From Rhizoclosmatium globosum (taxonomy: Eukaryota; Chytridiomycota; Chytridiomycetes; Chytridiales; Chytriomycetaceae), in assembly GCA_002104985.1 (NCBI GenBank), contig MCGO01000031.1:372001-436000 (forward strand): 64,000 bases of DNA, written 5' to 3'. Each line of letters opens with the position of its first letter. Positions within the stretch are counted from its first letter, which is position 1. The notes under the pieces were generated by a model. The model was given only the letters and a program-made list of their open reading frames with translations. It was not told where the DNA came from and ran no database searches. Shown one piece after another: positions 46,169 to 56,542 of this stretch. The position numbers and the translations under genes are program-made.

Positions 46169-47749
46169 ATGTCATCTCTCAGCAGCTCGAAACGAACTCG
46201 GGACGATGAGGAATCAAGCGTATTCAACGGCAGCGATGGAGAAGCGAAGGACGAGGAGGTCGATGAAGGAGACGGGCGGTCGCTGTCGCCCGAGTTGTTG
46301 CCGACTTCAAACACTAAAAAGCGGGGAAGAAAGCGGGCGCCGGGAAACCAAATCGAACGACGAACTGCGCAAAACAGAGTCGCGCAACGGGCATTCAGGT
46401 TTGCTGTCAATTAGGGGACTGGTGGCAGTGGGAGATCTAAGTCGAAACCAACAGAGAACGGAAGATGAACTACATCAAAGACTTGGAAGCGAAGGTCGAA
46501 GAATATAAAGCACTGCTTGAAAGTGGGGCTCTTCCGGCTGCTGATGGCGAATTGAAGGTAAGCGATGAAGCCTCCTAGACTCGTTTCAGGCACCAACACA
46601 AGCATACACTAGATTATACGGCTACGAAACAAAGAATTGGAGGAAGAAAATCAGCTTCTCAAGCGAATGACTAGCTCCATCACATTTGACTTCAAGCCTC
46701 CAACAGACGCCTCAGATTCGTGTACACGATGCTCCGCCGAAAGAATGAAAACACTTGAATTCATGAGACTGAACCAGACTTTACAATCTCGAGTTGCCGC
46801 ACTTGAAGCTGAATGCGTCCGCCTTCAACAATCGGAATCAACAGGGAATCTTATGTCATTGAACTCCGTCCCATCCACGTCAGATATTCAACGAATTATG
46901 AACATTTGTCAGCAACAGCCCGGGTCGCCTCCACTCTCAGATTCACTTCTTCGACACAGTCTGCACCTCCAGGTCCCTCAACTGACCGTCCGCCATCAGC
47001 TTCCCCACAACCATCAGTTCGAAGCGCAGAAGACCAATGGATCGATGTATCTTCAAACGAACGATTGATTCCATCATGTGAACTATTTGGCCCTCTGAAA
47101 GTAGAAGCGTATCGGTTTGCGTTGAAACAGGTTCCTGCATTGGCTAATTGCTCCTACGTGATGAACTCGTGGACTTGGTGGTGACATTGACGAAATGTAC
47201 GAGTCAGAAAGCGTTGAGGAAACATATGGTTCGGTCGATTTCGTTGAAGCATTTGATCCTCGATGAACTTTGTGGAAATCTTTTGGAGCGTGCACATGTC
47301 ATTGAGCTTATGGAAGAATTTAAAGTCAAGCTAGGGGTTCAGCATTTTGTAAGTTTCCTTATCTGTTGTAAAAGTTTGACTAATTGACTTTGATCATACA
47401 GAACCACTTTTACGAAAACATGTCCAGGAAAGAATCTTTTGCGAGTCTTCAAAGTCAAGTCCTCAATCGTCTTAAACCGTTCAAGGAGATTGCGAAGCAA
47501 ATACCGTCACTGTCGAATCACGAAGACTTGATTGATGAGCTTTGCTTGGAATTTGCGAACCAATCTCTTTGCACCAATGAAGAGGAGCGTGAGGAAAAGT
47601 ATATTGACTTCCTTGGAGTTTCAGGAAAGCTTCAATTGCTCTGCAAAACAGAAGATGAACGAAAGAAACTCATGCTTGCAATGGAAGTTGGTCGTGAGAG
47701 TAACAGAAAGTACGCACAGGACCTGAAACTCCGGAACAAGCTCTTTTAG
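46169..47749 (+). CDS. bZIP-14: bZIP with CxxC motif and two helical modules
   Basis: MSSLSSSKRTRDDEESSVFN, KKRGRKRAPGNQIERRTAQN, RVAQRAFR / ERKMNYIKDLEAKVEEYKAL across intron 46399-46454 (same site as the second bZIP-13 intron). CxxC is DSCTRCSAERMKTLEFMRLN. Module 1: ELFGPLKVEAYRFALKQVPA, LANCSYVDELVDLV (one base missing near 47158). Module 2: LKPFKEIAKQIPSLSNHEDL, IDELCLEFANQSL, LQLLCKTEDERKKLMLAMEV, GRESNRKYAQ. It lacks the intron that other members have before LMLA. Closest to bZIP-13 by plan. Confidence 0.84.
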
Positions 47750-47794
47750 TTCTCATGTATAGATCCATTATACAATAAATTTATTTGAAAATCA

Positions 47795-48310
47795 ATGTCA
47801 GTCCAAGTGGTTCCGTCCTCAGCATTCATTACAATGCCATGGGCGAATGGCCAAGGCCAAACATGCCAATTATTCAAACTGGTACACCCGTTGAAGCCAG
47901 ATCAGTTTGCGTTGCGTCTGTCTGTTGCCACAGTCTCACAAGGAAGCCCATTCTCCTCGTTTGTTGGCATAGACCGTCAGCTGTCGTTACTTGAAGGCGA
48001 TGGAATGGTACTTACGATGGAAGATGGATCGAAACACATTCTTGATGTCCCCGGGAAGGTTGTTGAGTTTGGAGGTGAAGTTAAGGTGGATTGTGAGTTG
48101 ATTGGAGGAGTCCTTCGCGATTTCAACGTGATGGTTGCTAGAGATTGGGGAACTGCGATTGGTCCATTTGAGTATCGTATTGTGAAGGAGGAGTGGGTTT
48201 GGAGGGCGGTTCTGAAGACTGGAGCTTCGTTTATCTTCACACTGGAACTTGGGAACTGAACACCGGTCGCCTTGAGGCACCATGCCTGGTAATTTCACAA
48301 AAGTATAAAA
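47795..48310 (+). CDS. HutD/Ves family protein (bacterial-type cupin)
   Basis: MSVQVVPSSAFITMPWANGQ, FALRLSVATVSQGSPFSSFV, GIDRQLSLLEGDGMVLTMED and GGVLRDFNVMVARD match the HutD/Ves pattern (PWxNGxGxT, LRLSxATVxxxGPFSxFxGIxRxLxLLEGxGM, GGxxxDFNVM). In bacteria HutD accompanies histidine-utilisation operons and Ves is a small stress-induced cupin; neither has a firm enzymatic role. After one base lost near 48225 the frame continues FVYLHTGTWELNTGRLEAPC, so the stop at 48259 is probably false and the 3' end is approximate. Intronless in the first 460 bp, which with its mostly bacterial family suggests old transfer; that is inference. Confidence 0.78.
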
Positions 48311-48469
48311 CTCAGATCAGGGCTGTTTCTGGAGGAATTGCTATCTCTCCTCAATTTCAACAAAGTAAACTTGCTTCTCATTCTGAAATCTCACTCAAAC
48401 TGAGACAGTCCCACTCACCGCTCAGTCCTTATAACCCACACCCGAGAAACTCACTTAAGGCCATCACAA

Positions 48470-48989
48470 ATGAGTCCAAAGCCAAGAGATCCACTCAAGC
48501 GAGCGCAACAGAATCGAGAAGCTCAGCGAACAAGTCGAGAGCGGAAGAAGGCCTACATAGCCAATCTTGAACAGAAAGTTGCTGAACTGGAAGCACTGGC
48601 ACAGAATCGACAGCCTCAGAGTGTTATTGATCCCCAGGCTGAGGTAAGAGGATACCATTAATTACACTGTCAAACTGAATCCGGTTTGGATTATAGGCTA
48701 TTGCTCAACGGATAAACCACCTACAAGAACAGAACGATGCGATTAGTAAATCAACAGCAGCTGCGGAAGAATCCCTAGCACACATGCGGCTTCAGCTCCT
48801 CTCAACACTCCAAGAAAACTGTCGATTAAGCACACATTCTGTGAATCCTTCGAGCGGTATGCTAGAGTGTAAGAGTTGTCATGCTCATATTCCAGGAGCT
48901 GCAAGAGGAACAGCAGCGGTTAATAGTCAGAGCATCAGAACTGGAGCACAAGTTGAACAAACAAAGAACCGATAGTATATCTGTAAAAT
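48470..48989 (+). CDS. bZIP-15: small bZIP with CxxC motif
   Basis: MSPKPRDPLKRAQQNREAQR, TSRERKKAYIANLEQKVAEL, EALAQNRQPQ; after an intron (about 48643-48697) AIAQRINHLQEQNDAISKST. CxxC is MLECKSCHAH, then a coiled coil ELQEEQQRLIVRASELEHKL in a frame reached after one missing base near 48890. It is about 160 residues and starts its basic region within 20 residues of the N-terminus, so almost the whole protein is bZIP. No helical module. Its closest neighbour in basic-region style is bZIP-16 (KRAQQN[RK]EAQ). Confidence 0.77.
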
Positions 48990-48998
48990 AAAGATCAC

Positions 48999-50673
48999 AT
49001 GAAAAGACAACCAAATCGATTCTCAGAACCAGCGGCGCAAGTGTGTGTTTTGTTGAATGAATCTGGTTGGGCTGACAAAGCGAAAAACCAAAGAATGTCT
49101 GTCCCACTTCCGTTCACACCACAGCCTTCCTTTGACCGGGACAACTCGGTCGATGCTGTCCAAAGTGATGCGGGAAGCATCGACAATCGCAGCAACTCAG
49201 GAAGCGCTTCAGGGTCCGCGGGGGCTGCAAAGGGCCGCAGGGATCCTGTCAAGAGGGCCCAGCAGAACAAGGAAGCTCAGGTGAGTATCTTCGTTTGGTG
49301 GGAACGGAAGCATCGGACTAAAAGGTGTCCGTGACAGAGAAACTTTAGGCTGCGTAAGGCTCAACACTTGGCTGACCTAGAGCGGCGAGTGGCTGAACTG
49401 TCCTCATTGGAACCAATCAAAGGCCCTGTATCTCGTATTCAAACTGCCGATTTAAATGTACGTTCTTTTATGCTTACTACAGCTTGTTTGATTGATTGAC
49501 TTGAAGACTTTGCACCAACAATTGGCTGATGTGGAACGCCGTCACCAATGGCTGACGCAACAATCTTTAAACACACAATCAAGTCTTTCCCAGCTACGGT
49601 TGAGAATGGATAGAGCAATCTATGATAACGCTTTGTTGAAACAAGACTTTGCTGGTGATACAGTAATCAGCCATCCAAACCTTCAATGGAAGCGGCTTGC
49701 AGAACACAATAAGACACTGGAAGACAGGATTAACTCAATGGAGCGACAACTCCAGGGACGCAATGATGCCTTTCAAAACATATCTGGAGCTGAAGGATAT
49801 GATACCAAACTCAATATCGAATCGACCCCAAATGGAAATAATATGAATGCTGATGGGGCGACGTGGTTCCAGATTCTCACAGAACCTTTGGCCCAGTTCA
49901 AGCAGATTCATTACGACAACGCTGGTATCATAATCCAACTATGATTCAAAGAATTGAAACTATTATAAAAGCACTCTGGGTGAGTTAGAACATATTGGTC
50001 CCTGTTTGGTTCTGTCAACTTGCTGACTTCACTTTTCCTTGTAAGGATCTTTCGATTCTCACCAGCAGACAAGCAATCCGCCAAAGTTTGATTGCCTACT
50101 CTGCTTTAAAACAACGTATCCTTGATGACTGCCCCATCTCTGAGCGGCAGGTTTTTATTGATATCCTCGAGCAGATCAAACGCGACAACAAGCGCATATC
50201 GTAAGAATGAATTGTTGCGCTGTAAAAATGATCTGACATAATGAACTAGGATTACTTTTACGAAGTCATGGACAAGACAAAAGCCACAACCAACGCGACT
50301 CATCAACATCAACGACCCAATCTCAACAGTTTGAACAAATGACTAATCACCTCGCACCATCGATGGAAGCTGTTAAATCGATTCCATCTCTGAAAGACTC
50401 TTCGGATCTTGTTGAGCAGTTGTTTGAGGAATTCACGGAACGGATATTGGCTGACGACGAAGCAACACGACAGGCTAAAGTTGTTGAGTTTAATGCAACC
50501 TTAAATCAGTTGTATTCAAGGTGTAAAGATCAGGAAGACCAGACAAAGGTAAGCAACGGTATTCTTTCTCTCGAAGCTCATTTCGTCAAATCTAGTTATG
50601 GGTGGCAATCGAAATAACTCGAGAGACGGGGAAAGCATTTCACAAGAAGATTGTCGAGGAACTTGTTCAATAA
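48999..50673 (+). CDS. bZIP-16: bZIP with helical modules, no CxxC
   Basis: KGRRDPVKRAQQNKEAQ / RNFRLRKAQHLADLERRVAE with a phase-0 intron at 49281-49336. A later exon gives TLHQQLADVERRHQWLTQQS and coiled coil AEHNKTLEDRINSMERQLQG. Module 1 begins TFGPVQADSLRQRWYHNP (near 49876, in a frame reached after one break) and continues SLIAYSALKQRILDDCPISE, RQVFIDILEQIKRDNKRIS. Module 2: PSMEAVKSIPSLKDSSDLVE, YSRCKDQEDQTK / LWVAIEITRETGKAFHKKI across an intron ending near 50595. A second Met at 49095 is an alternative start. Confidence 0.78.
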
Positions 50674-50792
50674 AACGCCATTAAAACAGATAACACTCTA
50701 TTCTAAAATATGAGGTTTGTAAAATGCATAGAACACAAATATGCAAAATCATAGAAAGAAACGACGGACGATGAAAATGTAATGAGATCAGT

Positions 50793-52060
50793 TTAGAAAA
50801 GCGCCAAGAGTGCTAAGACTGATGATCCAGCAAGACCAAGGACAGAAGCAGAGGACTTGATTTGGGTGGTAACGGCGGCGGTAGTAGTTGAGGAAGCAAC
50901 TGGCTTAGCACCTGGGGCACTAACGACAGTTGCACTTGGTTGAACCGCAACAGTAGCCTGTGTAGCCGCACTTGTACCCTGAGTAGTTTCCGCGACTGGA
51001 AGAGCATTTGGAACTGGAATAGGAACAATCGCAGATGTCACAGCCGAAGTCGCAACCGCAGTAGTAGCTGGTGCAGCAACTGCACATTCCGACGCGATTC
51101 TGCAAGTCGTCTTTCCAATCGAGAGGTCAGACGCGCTTGAGCAGCACACGAAACCAGCAGTCGCGCAAACGTCGGTGTCCTTGTTACAGTCGCTCCAGTC
51201 TTGGATTCCGGCTGGAGCAGCTGGAGTTGTTGGGGCTGGCGCTGGAGCTGGCGCGTCGGTGGTCTTGACTGGAGCTGGTGGAGCTGGTGGGCCGTTGCAC
51301 ATTCGGAAGTGAGTCGACATGTGGTTTTACTTGTTCCCCAGTCGTTTGCACTGGTGCAGCAGGTGAATCCGGCGGAAGAACAAGTGTCAACGTCTTTTTG
51401 ACAATCTCCCCAATCTGGGATACCAGCAGGAGCTGTTGGGGCAGCTGGAGCAATTGGCTGAGCTGGTTGAGCTGGTTGTACTGGTTGGGCTGGCTGTTGG
51501 ATCTGTTGGGGTTGCGGGGAACTACCACAAGCAACAAAGTCCCAGTTGATGTTCCAGTCTGTACCTGAAGCATAAGAAATAGCCTGGAAAGCAGACAAAG
51601 ACAAATCGACATCGGTAGGACTAGCTCCTTCATCCATCATCACGTCTGTCAAAGTCATTAATAAGGGGACTATGCTGACGAAGCTTCAACCAACTCACCA
51701 ACAACAGTAACAACGACACTTCCCTTTGGACCATTAAGTTGCAAACATCTGCCACATTGGCCAGAGTTGATGATTGAAGATGGGTCAGACAGGAACTTCA
51801 CGGAAAGGGCAGCAAAGAGGGTTGGGTCTTGTGGAGGCTATGAATGCGCTTTAGCTCTCTTCTCTCATCATTATAGATCAAGTCTTACGTATCCGGACTC
51901 GCATGCAACGTGGCCGACAGTGTACCAGTTATCTCCAAAATAGGTGATGCGACCCTTGAAGAAATGGGTTTGAGTTTAAGATAAAGCCGAGAGAAGGCAG
52001 GATACTTACAGAGTAAGCAGCAACAAGAGCTGGCAATAGAACAAGAGGCGCGATGAACAT
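50793..52060 (-). CDS. Secreted double-psi-barrel (expansin-like) protein with two Cys-rich repeats, GPI-type tail
   Basis: Signal peptide MFIAPLVLLPALVAAYS; introns 51955-52009, 51838-51888 and 51646-51698. The N-terminal domain looks like an expansin/barwin double-psi beta-barrel: GRITYFGDNWYTVGHVACES, GQCGRCLQLNGPKGSVVVTV, DVDLSLSAFQAIS, INWDFVAC. A Pro/Gln/Ala linker leads to repeat 1 (DWGDCQKDVDTCSSAGFTCC, KTTCRLTSECA) and repeat 2 (DWSDCNKDTDVCATAGFVCC, KTTCRIASECA). A Ser/Thr/Ala-rich stalk and a hydrophobic end (SVLGLAGSSVLALLALF) suggest a GPI anchor. One frame break lies near 51315. Likely cell-wall or surface located, perhaps glycan-binding. Confidence 0.82.
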
Positions 52061-52257
52061 TTTGTTTTGGTTGACTCGGGACTGAAAATGAAAGAGATCG
52101 GCTGACGTTCCAATTTGGTACCTCAATAGACTCAATGAATTAAGGAACAAAGACACATCTTTAATGGAGTTATTATTACTCAGACACATGATTAATATAT
52201 TATCTCTTTTTTGGCATTGTTTACGATTTACACTATAATCTTGTTTCACTCGGCAGA

Positions 52258-53330
52258 ATGTCGTTCTATATCTTCAAGTACGTACTCGTCGGTTTCTGTT
52301 GCGAATCGAGTATCAAAGGGCTGTTAATATCAAGTAAACTTCACCCACCAATATTTATTCGCTGTTCTAAAAGCTGAACAAAAGCTCCACGACTCATCAT
52401 TTACGACGCGAAAAGTCACCAATATTTCTGATGATGATGCTCACAGCTTTCAATGTGTTTGCAATTATAAACCAAATACTGATCATGTTTATGTGGACAA
52501 ACACAGAGTCTGGTTATGGATGCGTCTATGGAACTTGGTTCGAGAACTTAGCTTGGAACTTGTATTTTGTGATTGCAGGTATTAATTGATGCCGGATTGG
52601 ATGTTCGTCAGATGTGCTAACCAACTTTTTGTGTCAGACGCGTATATTCTCATTAAAGCAAATACAGTCGCGAAAAACAACAAAGTGTACAGTGTTTTTG
52701 CAGTGGGTTCTTTCCTATATCGAATCGGATGGACGATTCCCGATCTAGTTTGGGTTCGTGGCGTTTGGAACGCGGACGAAAAACTCTGCGAATATTTTAG
52801 TTCGCCACTTTCCGGCTTAAATTGTGCGGTCGCTGATATATTGTGTGATATTGTTGCTAGTTTTTTGGTACTAGCTGTGTTTCTGCAGAAAAAGAGGTTG
52901 GATCCAGAGGCAACAGGAGTTACGTTGTGGCAGTTATTGTTGAAGGAGAATATGATTCGTTCTATTCTTGCACTGGTTGTAAACTCGTTCATATTGTGGG
53001 CAAACTTGCATGTCGATGACATTAATATCTTGTTCATTTTCTACGGCTTACAGAATTACACGTACATACAGTTGATGAATCTTGGTCTGTTATATTCTAT
53101 ATATATTCCATTCTAACACTCTAAACTTAAACTGGGCAGAGCTGTATTGGAAACGAGTTCGAGAGGAATTCATGAAGACATCCTCAATCCAGACCCCTTC
53201 AATTCCATCCTCAAACGAAATCTCTTCATTTAGACCAAGTACAGGCGATGCAACTAAAACTCCAAGCATAAAGACCACCGGAAAGTCTCAAGTTCAGTTC
53301 AAGAATTTAACATCGATGGATTCAAAGTAG
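52258..53330 (+). CDS. Multi-pass membrane protein, tandem family copy 1
   Basis: MSFYIFKYVLVGFCCESSIK opens the protein. After an intron and one frame break near 52428 come LMMMLTAFNVFAIINQILIM, DAYILIKANTVAKNNKVYSV, a FLYRIGWTIPDLVWVRGVW segment, CAVADILCDIVASFLVLAVF, TLWQLLLKENMIRSILALVV and FIFYGLQNYTYIQLMNLG, ending with ELYWKRVREEFMKTSSIQTP and a Ser/Thr-rich tail. About six to seven hydrophobic segments. I do not recognise the family; the layout (helices plus a short cytosolic tail) could suit a receptor- or transporter-like protein, but nothing diagnostic is present. Confidence 0.72.
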
Positions 53331-53461
53331 TTAAAAAGATTCTATTAAAAAGGTTTAATCAAACAAGTTATTTAATCTTTATTTTTTCGCCTATTATTCC
53401 CAGGTGTTAATGTTGTGAAGATTTACCTTCCAGAATAAGACTTCTCCAATCCTTCAACCTC

Positions 53462-54529
53462 ATGTCGATACGAATATTTCAGTACGTCTTGGTTGGTTTC
53501 TGCTGTGAGTCAAGTATCAAAGGACTCTGCATATCAGGTACTGTGGTGGCTTCTGTGTGACTGAAGCACTGATTCCATGAGTACAGTCCCGCGCCTCATC
53601 AGACTCATCCAACGAGACAAACCCGCGTTCTTGATGATCATACTCACAGCCTTCAACGCGTTTGCAACAATCAGTTTCATTATCAATATGGTGGACTGGT
53701 CAACCCCGAGCAACCCAACTGGCTGTGCGATCGGGACAAGGTTCAGTAACTTGAGTTGGCACTCGTATTTCGTAACTTCAGGTATACAATACGTTTGGGG
53801 TCGCACGTACAACATTTTCTTGATCAATGAAACATTGCAGACTTGTACATTTTGATCAAAGCCAGCACAGTCGCAAACAACAACCAACTATTTCGTGTTA
53901 TTGCAGTCCTCGCGTTCTTATATCGACTCGGATGGACGGTTATGGATATGATCTGGGTGTACGGAGCTTGGAACCCTGTCCTCAACATCTGCGAGTTCCA
54001 TAACGCCCCACTTTCAGGATTCCATTACACGATAGCCGATATAATATGCGACTTTGTGTCTAGTTTTGTGGTGTTGGCTGTGTATTTTCATCGCAAGCGG
54101 AACGATCCTGAAGATACGGGAGCAACATTGTGGAGTTTGCTTGCCAAAGAGAACACAATTCGGTCACTACTATCAATGGTTGTAAATGTGATTATCTTGT
54201 GGGCGAATTTGAATGTGAATGATATGAGTATTCTATTCATATTCTACGGGTTGCAGAACTATGCTTATATACAGCTTATGAATCTTGGTAAATATTCATA
54301 TAAGATCATTTATGTGTGATGTTAATTGATTACTGGCGCAGAATTGCACTGGAAAAAGGTTCGAGAAGAGTTTATGTACGACTCCACCGTCCAAGTGCCA
54401 TATTCAATACCGTTATCGACTGAAGCAGCATCACGGCGACCAAGTCAGCCTTTCCATGAAACTGGCAGCACAAAGAGTAAAACTATTTCGATGATGTCAA
54501 AGCAAGACAAGAGTATTATTCAACATTAA
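53462..54529 (+). CDS. Multi-pass membrane protein, tandem family copy 2
   Basis: Paralogue of the preceding gene with the same segments: MSIRIFQYVLVGFCCESSIK, VPRLIRLIQRDKPAFLMIIL, TAFNAFATISFIINMVDW, YILIKASTVANNNQLFRVIA, FLYRLGWTVMDMIWVYGAW, IADIICDFVSSFVVLAVYFH, TLWSLLAKENTIRSLLSMVV, FIFYGLQNYAYIQLMNLG and ELHWKKVREEFMYDSTVQVP. Introns fall at matching positions. The hydrophobic core and the KKVREEF juxtamembrane motif are conserved, while the Ser/Thr tails diverge. Function unknown. Confidence 0.75.
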
Positions 54530-54670
54530 ATAATTACCTTCGACGTACACCTTGTTATTCTTTAGTTACATACCTTGAATTTACTAAGTGATCTAAGAAT
54601 GACAAATTCTATAATTTCAATTTCTCTTATTCTTTGTTCCAAGAAATCGAAAGAAATCGTCAAACGAAGG

Positions 54671-56448
54671 ATGGACGAAGAGTTGCCGCCATCAAAGCGA
54701 CCCCGCCGAACCACCGCGTCGGCCAACTCCGCCACCGGAACCAACGACGAAGACGACGGAAGCAGCGGATCCGAAGCAGGCTCAACTCCGGCGCCAAACG
54801 CTACGTCCATTGTGACAGAGGTTAAACCAGCCAAGGGAAAGCCCGGCCGAAAGCGCATCGAAGTCGTTGATCCAAACAACAAAAGAATCGCGCAAAACCG
54901 GGTGGCTCAGCGGAACTATCGCGAGAGACAGGTATGTTGTGGCTTTTGTGGTTGTTGGCCGTTTGGTTACCTTAAAGTGGTCTTTAGATCCAACATGTCA
55001 AGGACCTTGAAGCGAAAGTGCTGAGCTTACTGAACTGCTTAATATGAAGGGCGAGGGTGGAGGCGGGATCAGTGTTCCTGGAACAAGCAGCAGTAGCAAC
55101 AACACGTTCGGGCCTTTGATGAATCAGCGCTTTTGGCCGAACTGTCGCGCCTTCAACAACAAGTCTCGTTTCTTCGAATCGAAAACACAAACCTGAAAAG
55201 TGGTGGAATCGAGTGCCAAACGTGTACCTCGTTGAAGAACGACATGGTTCGATTGAATCAACGGAACCAGCTTTTGGAGTCGCGGCTCTCGTTCCTCGAA
55301 TTAGAACTTCAGCAACAGCAACTGCGACCTTCGTCTTCAGCGTCAACGGCATCGTATCGGCCGTCTCCCCTGATGTCTTCTATGACATCATCATCGATGC
55401 CTCCACCTTCCCTATCACAACAGTTCCTTCCACCTCCCACCTCCACTTTGCTGCCTCCTATACAGTCTCCCTATCCTCCAGTAAACCCAAACAGCCCCTC
55501 CTATCTCCCACCACTACGATCCACACCAATGTCAGCTTCTCCTCGGTACCCTTCTTCAGATGTTGGATCCGCAGTCAACTCGCATTCTGAAACCACTCGA
55601 ATTCCATCGTCCGAAGAACTATACGGTCCCTTAGAAATAGAGCAAGTTACCCGTGACCTTAAAAGCCTTGCATCTCTCGCCAACTCCCCTCTTGTCGACA
55701 TTCATTTGCGAGTATTTCAGGTACGTTCATACTCCACTCTTTTTTGCCTCTGCTTACGCCACGCCTTTCCCCCCCAAACTCTCACATTGGATTATTAGGA
55801 TCAAACACGACATACAGACGTAAAGTCAATCAAACACGGTATTGTCCAACTCATTGCATCAAGGAGGAGGTTGCTGGACGAGTGCAATGTTTTGGATCGA
55901 AAAATGTGCATTGAGTATTTGGAGGCGACGAAGCAAGTTAACAAAAAGCACATGGATTACATGTATCAGTATTTTCATATTGGATTGGATAGTGGAAAGA
56001 GTCCATTATGCTCATCGCCAATGTCGAACTTGGATGGGGGATTATTTGCGAGTGCAACTGCAAGTACAGGGGGAGGAGTAGGAGGAGGGCATGGGGACGG
56101 GACACCAAGAATTGAGAGGATTGCAAAGACTGTAACGGATATGCTGGTTCATATTCCGGCATTGAACGGGGCCAAGGATCTTATTGACGAATTAGCAGAT
56201 ATTTTGGCTGTAAGTATATATACTTTTTCCTGTTAAAGAATCCAATCTTACTTTGGCCAACGTCAGTCGTCCAACTTGGGTCAAGAATCAAGTGACGGAG
56301 CCGAAAAGTTTTTCGATTTGTTGAAGTTCAGTCCAAACTTCAAGCGCTATGCCATTCCGAAACGGATCGTACGAATCTGATGCTCGCCATTGAGATTGGG
56401 CGAGAATCCAACCGGAAACATATGGTGCAGTGGGATATTCAGTTTTGA
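54671..56448 (+). CDS. bZIP-17: bZIP with CxxC motif and two helical modules
   Basis: MDEELPPSKRPRRTTASANS, KGKPGRKRIEVVDPNNKRIA, QNRVAQRNYRERQ / IQHVKDLEAKVAELTELLNM, with the intron (54932-54987) after RERQ. Coiled coil LLAELSRLQQQVSFLRIENT leads to CxxC (GGIECQTCTSLKND) and LESRLSFLELELQQQ. Pro/Ser-rich middle. Module 1: ELYGPLEIEQVTRDLKSLAS, LANSPLVD, RRRLLDECNVLDRKMCIEYL. Module 2: VTDMLVHIPALNGAKDLIDE, LQALCHSETDRTNLMLAIEI, GRESNRKH. Frame breaks near 55020, 55700 and 56340. A full-size member of the distal subfamily. Confidence 0.82.
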
Positions 56449-56542
56449 ATGGTTTACCAATTGTTTGGTTACAGGATGACCTATTACAACAAGCAGATGC
56501 ACAGGGCAGTACATAGAACCATAACCAGAATCAAATAAACTA

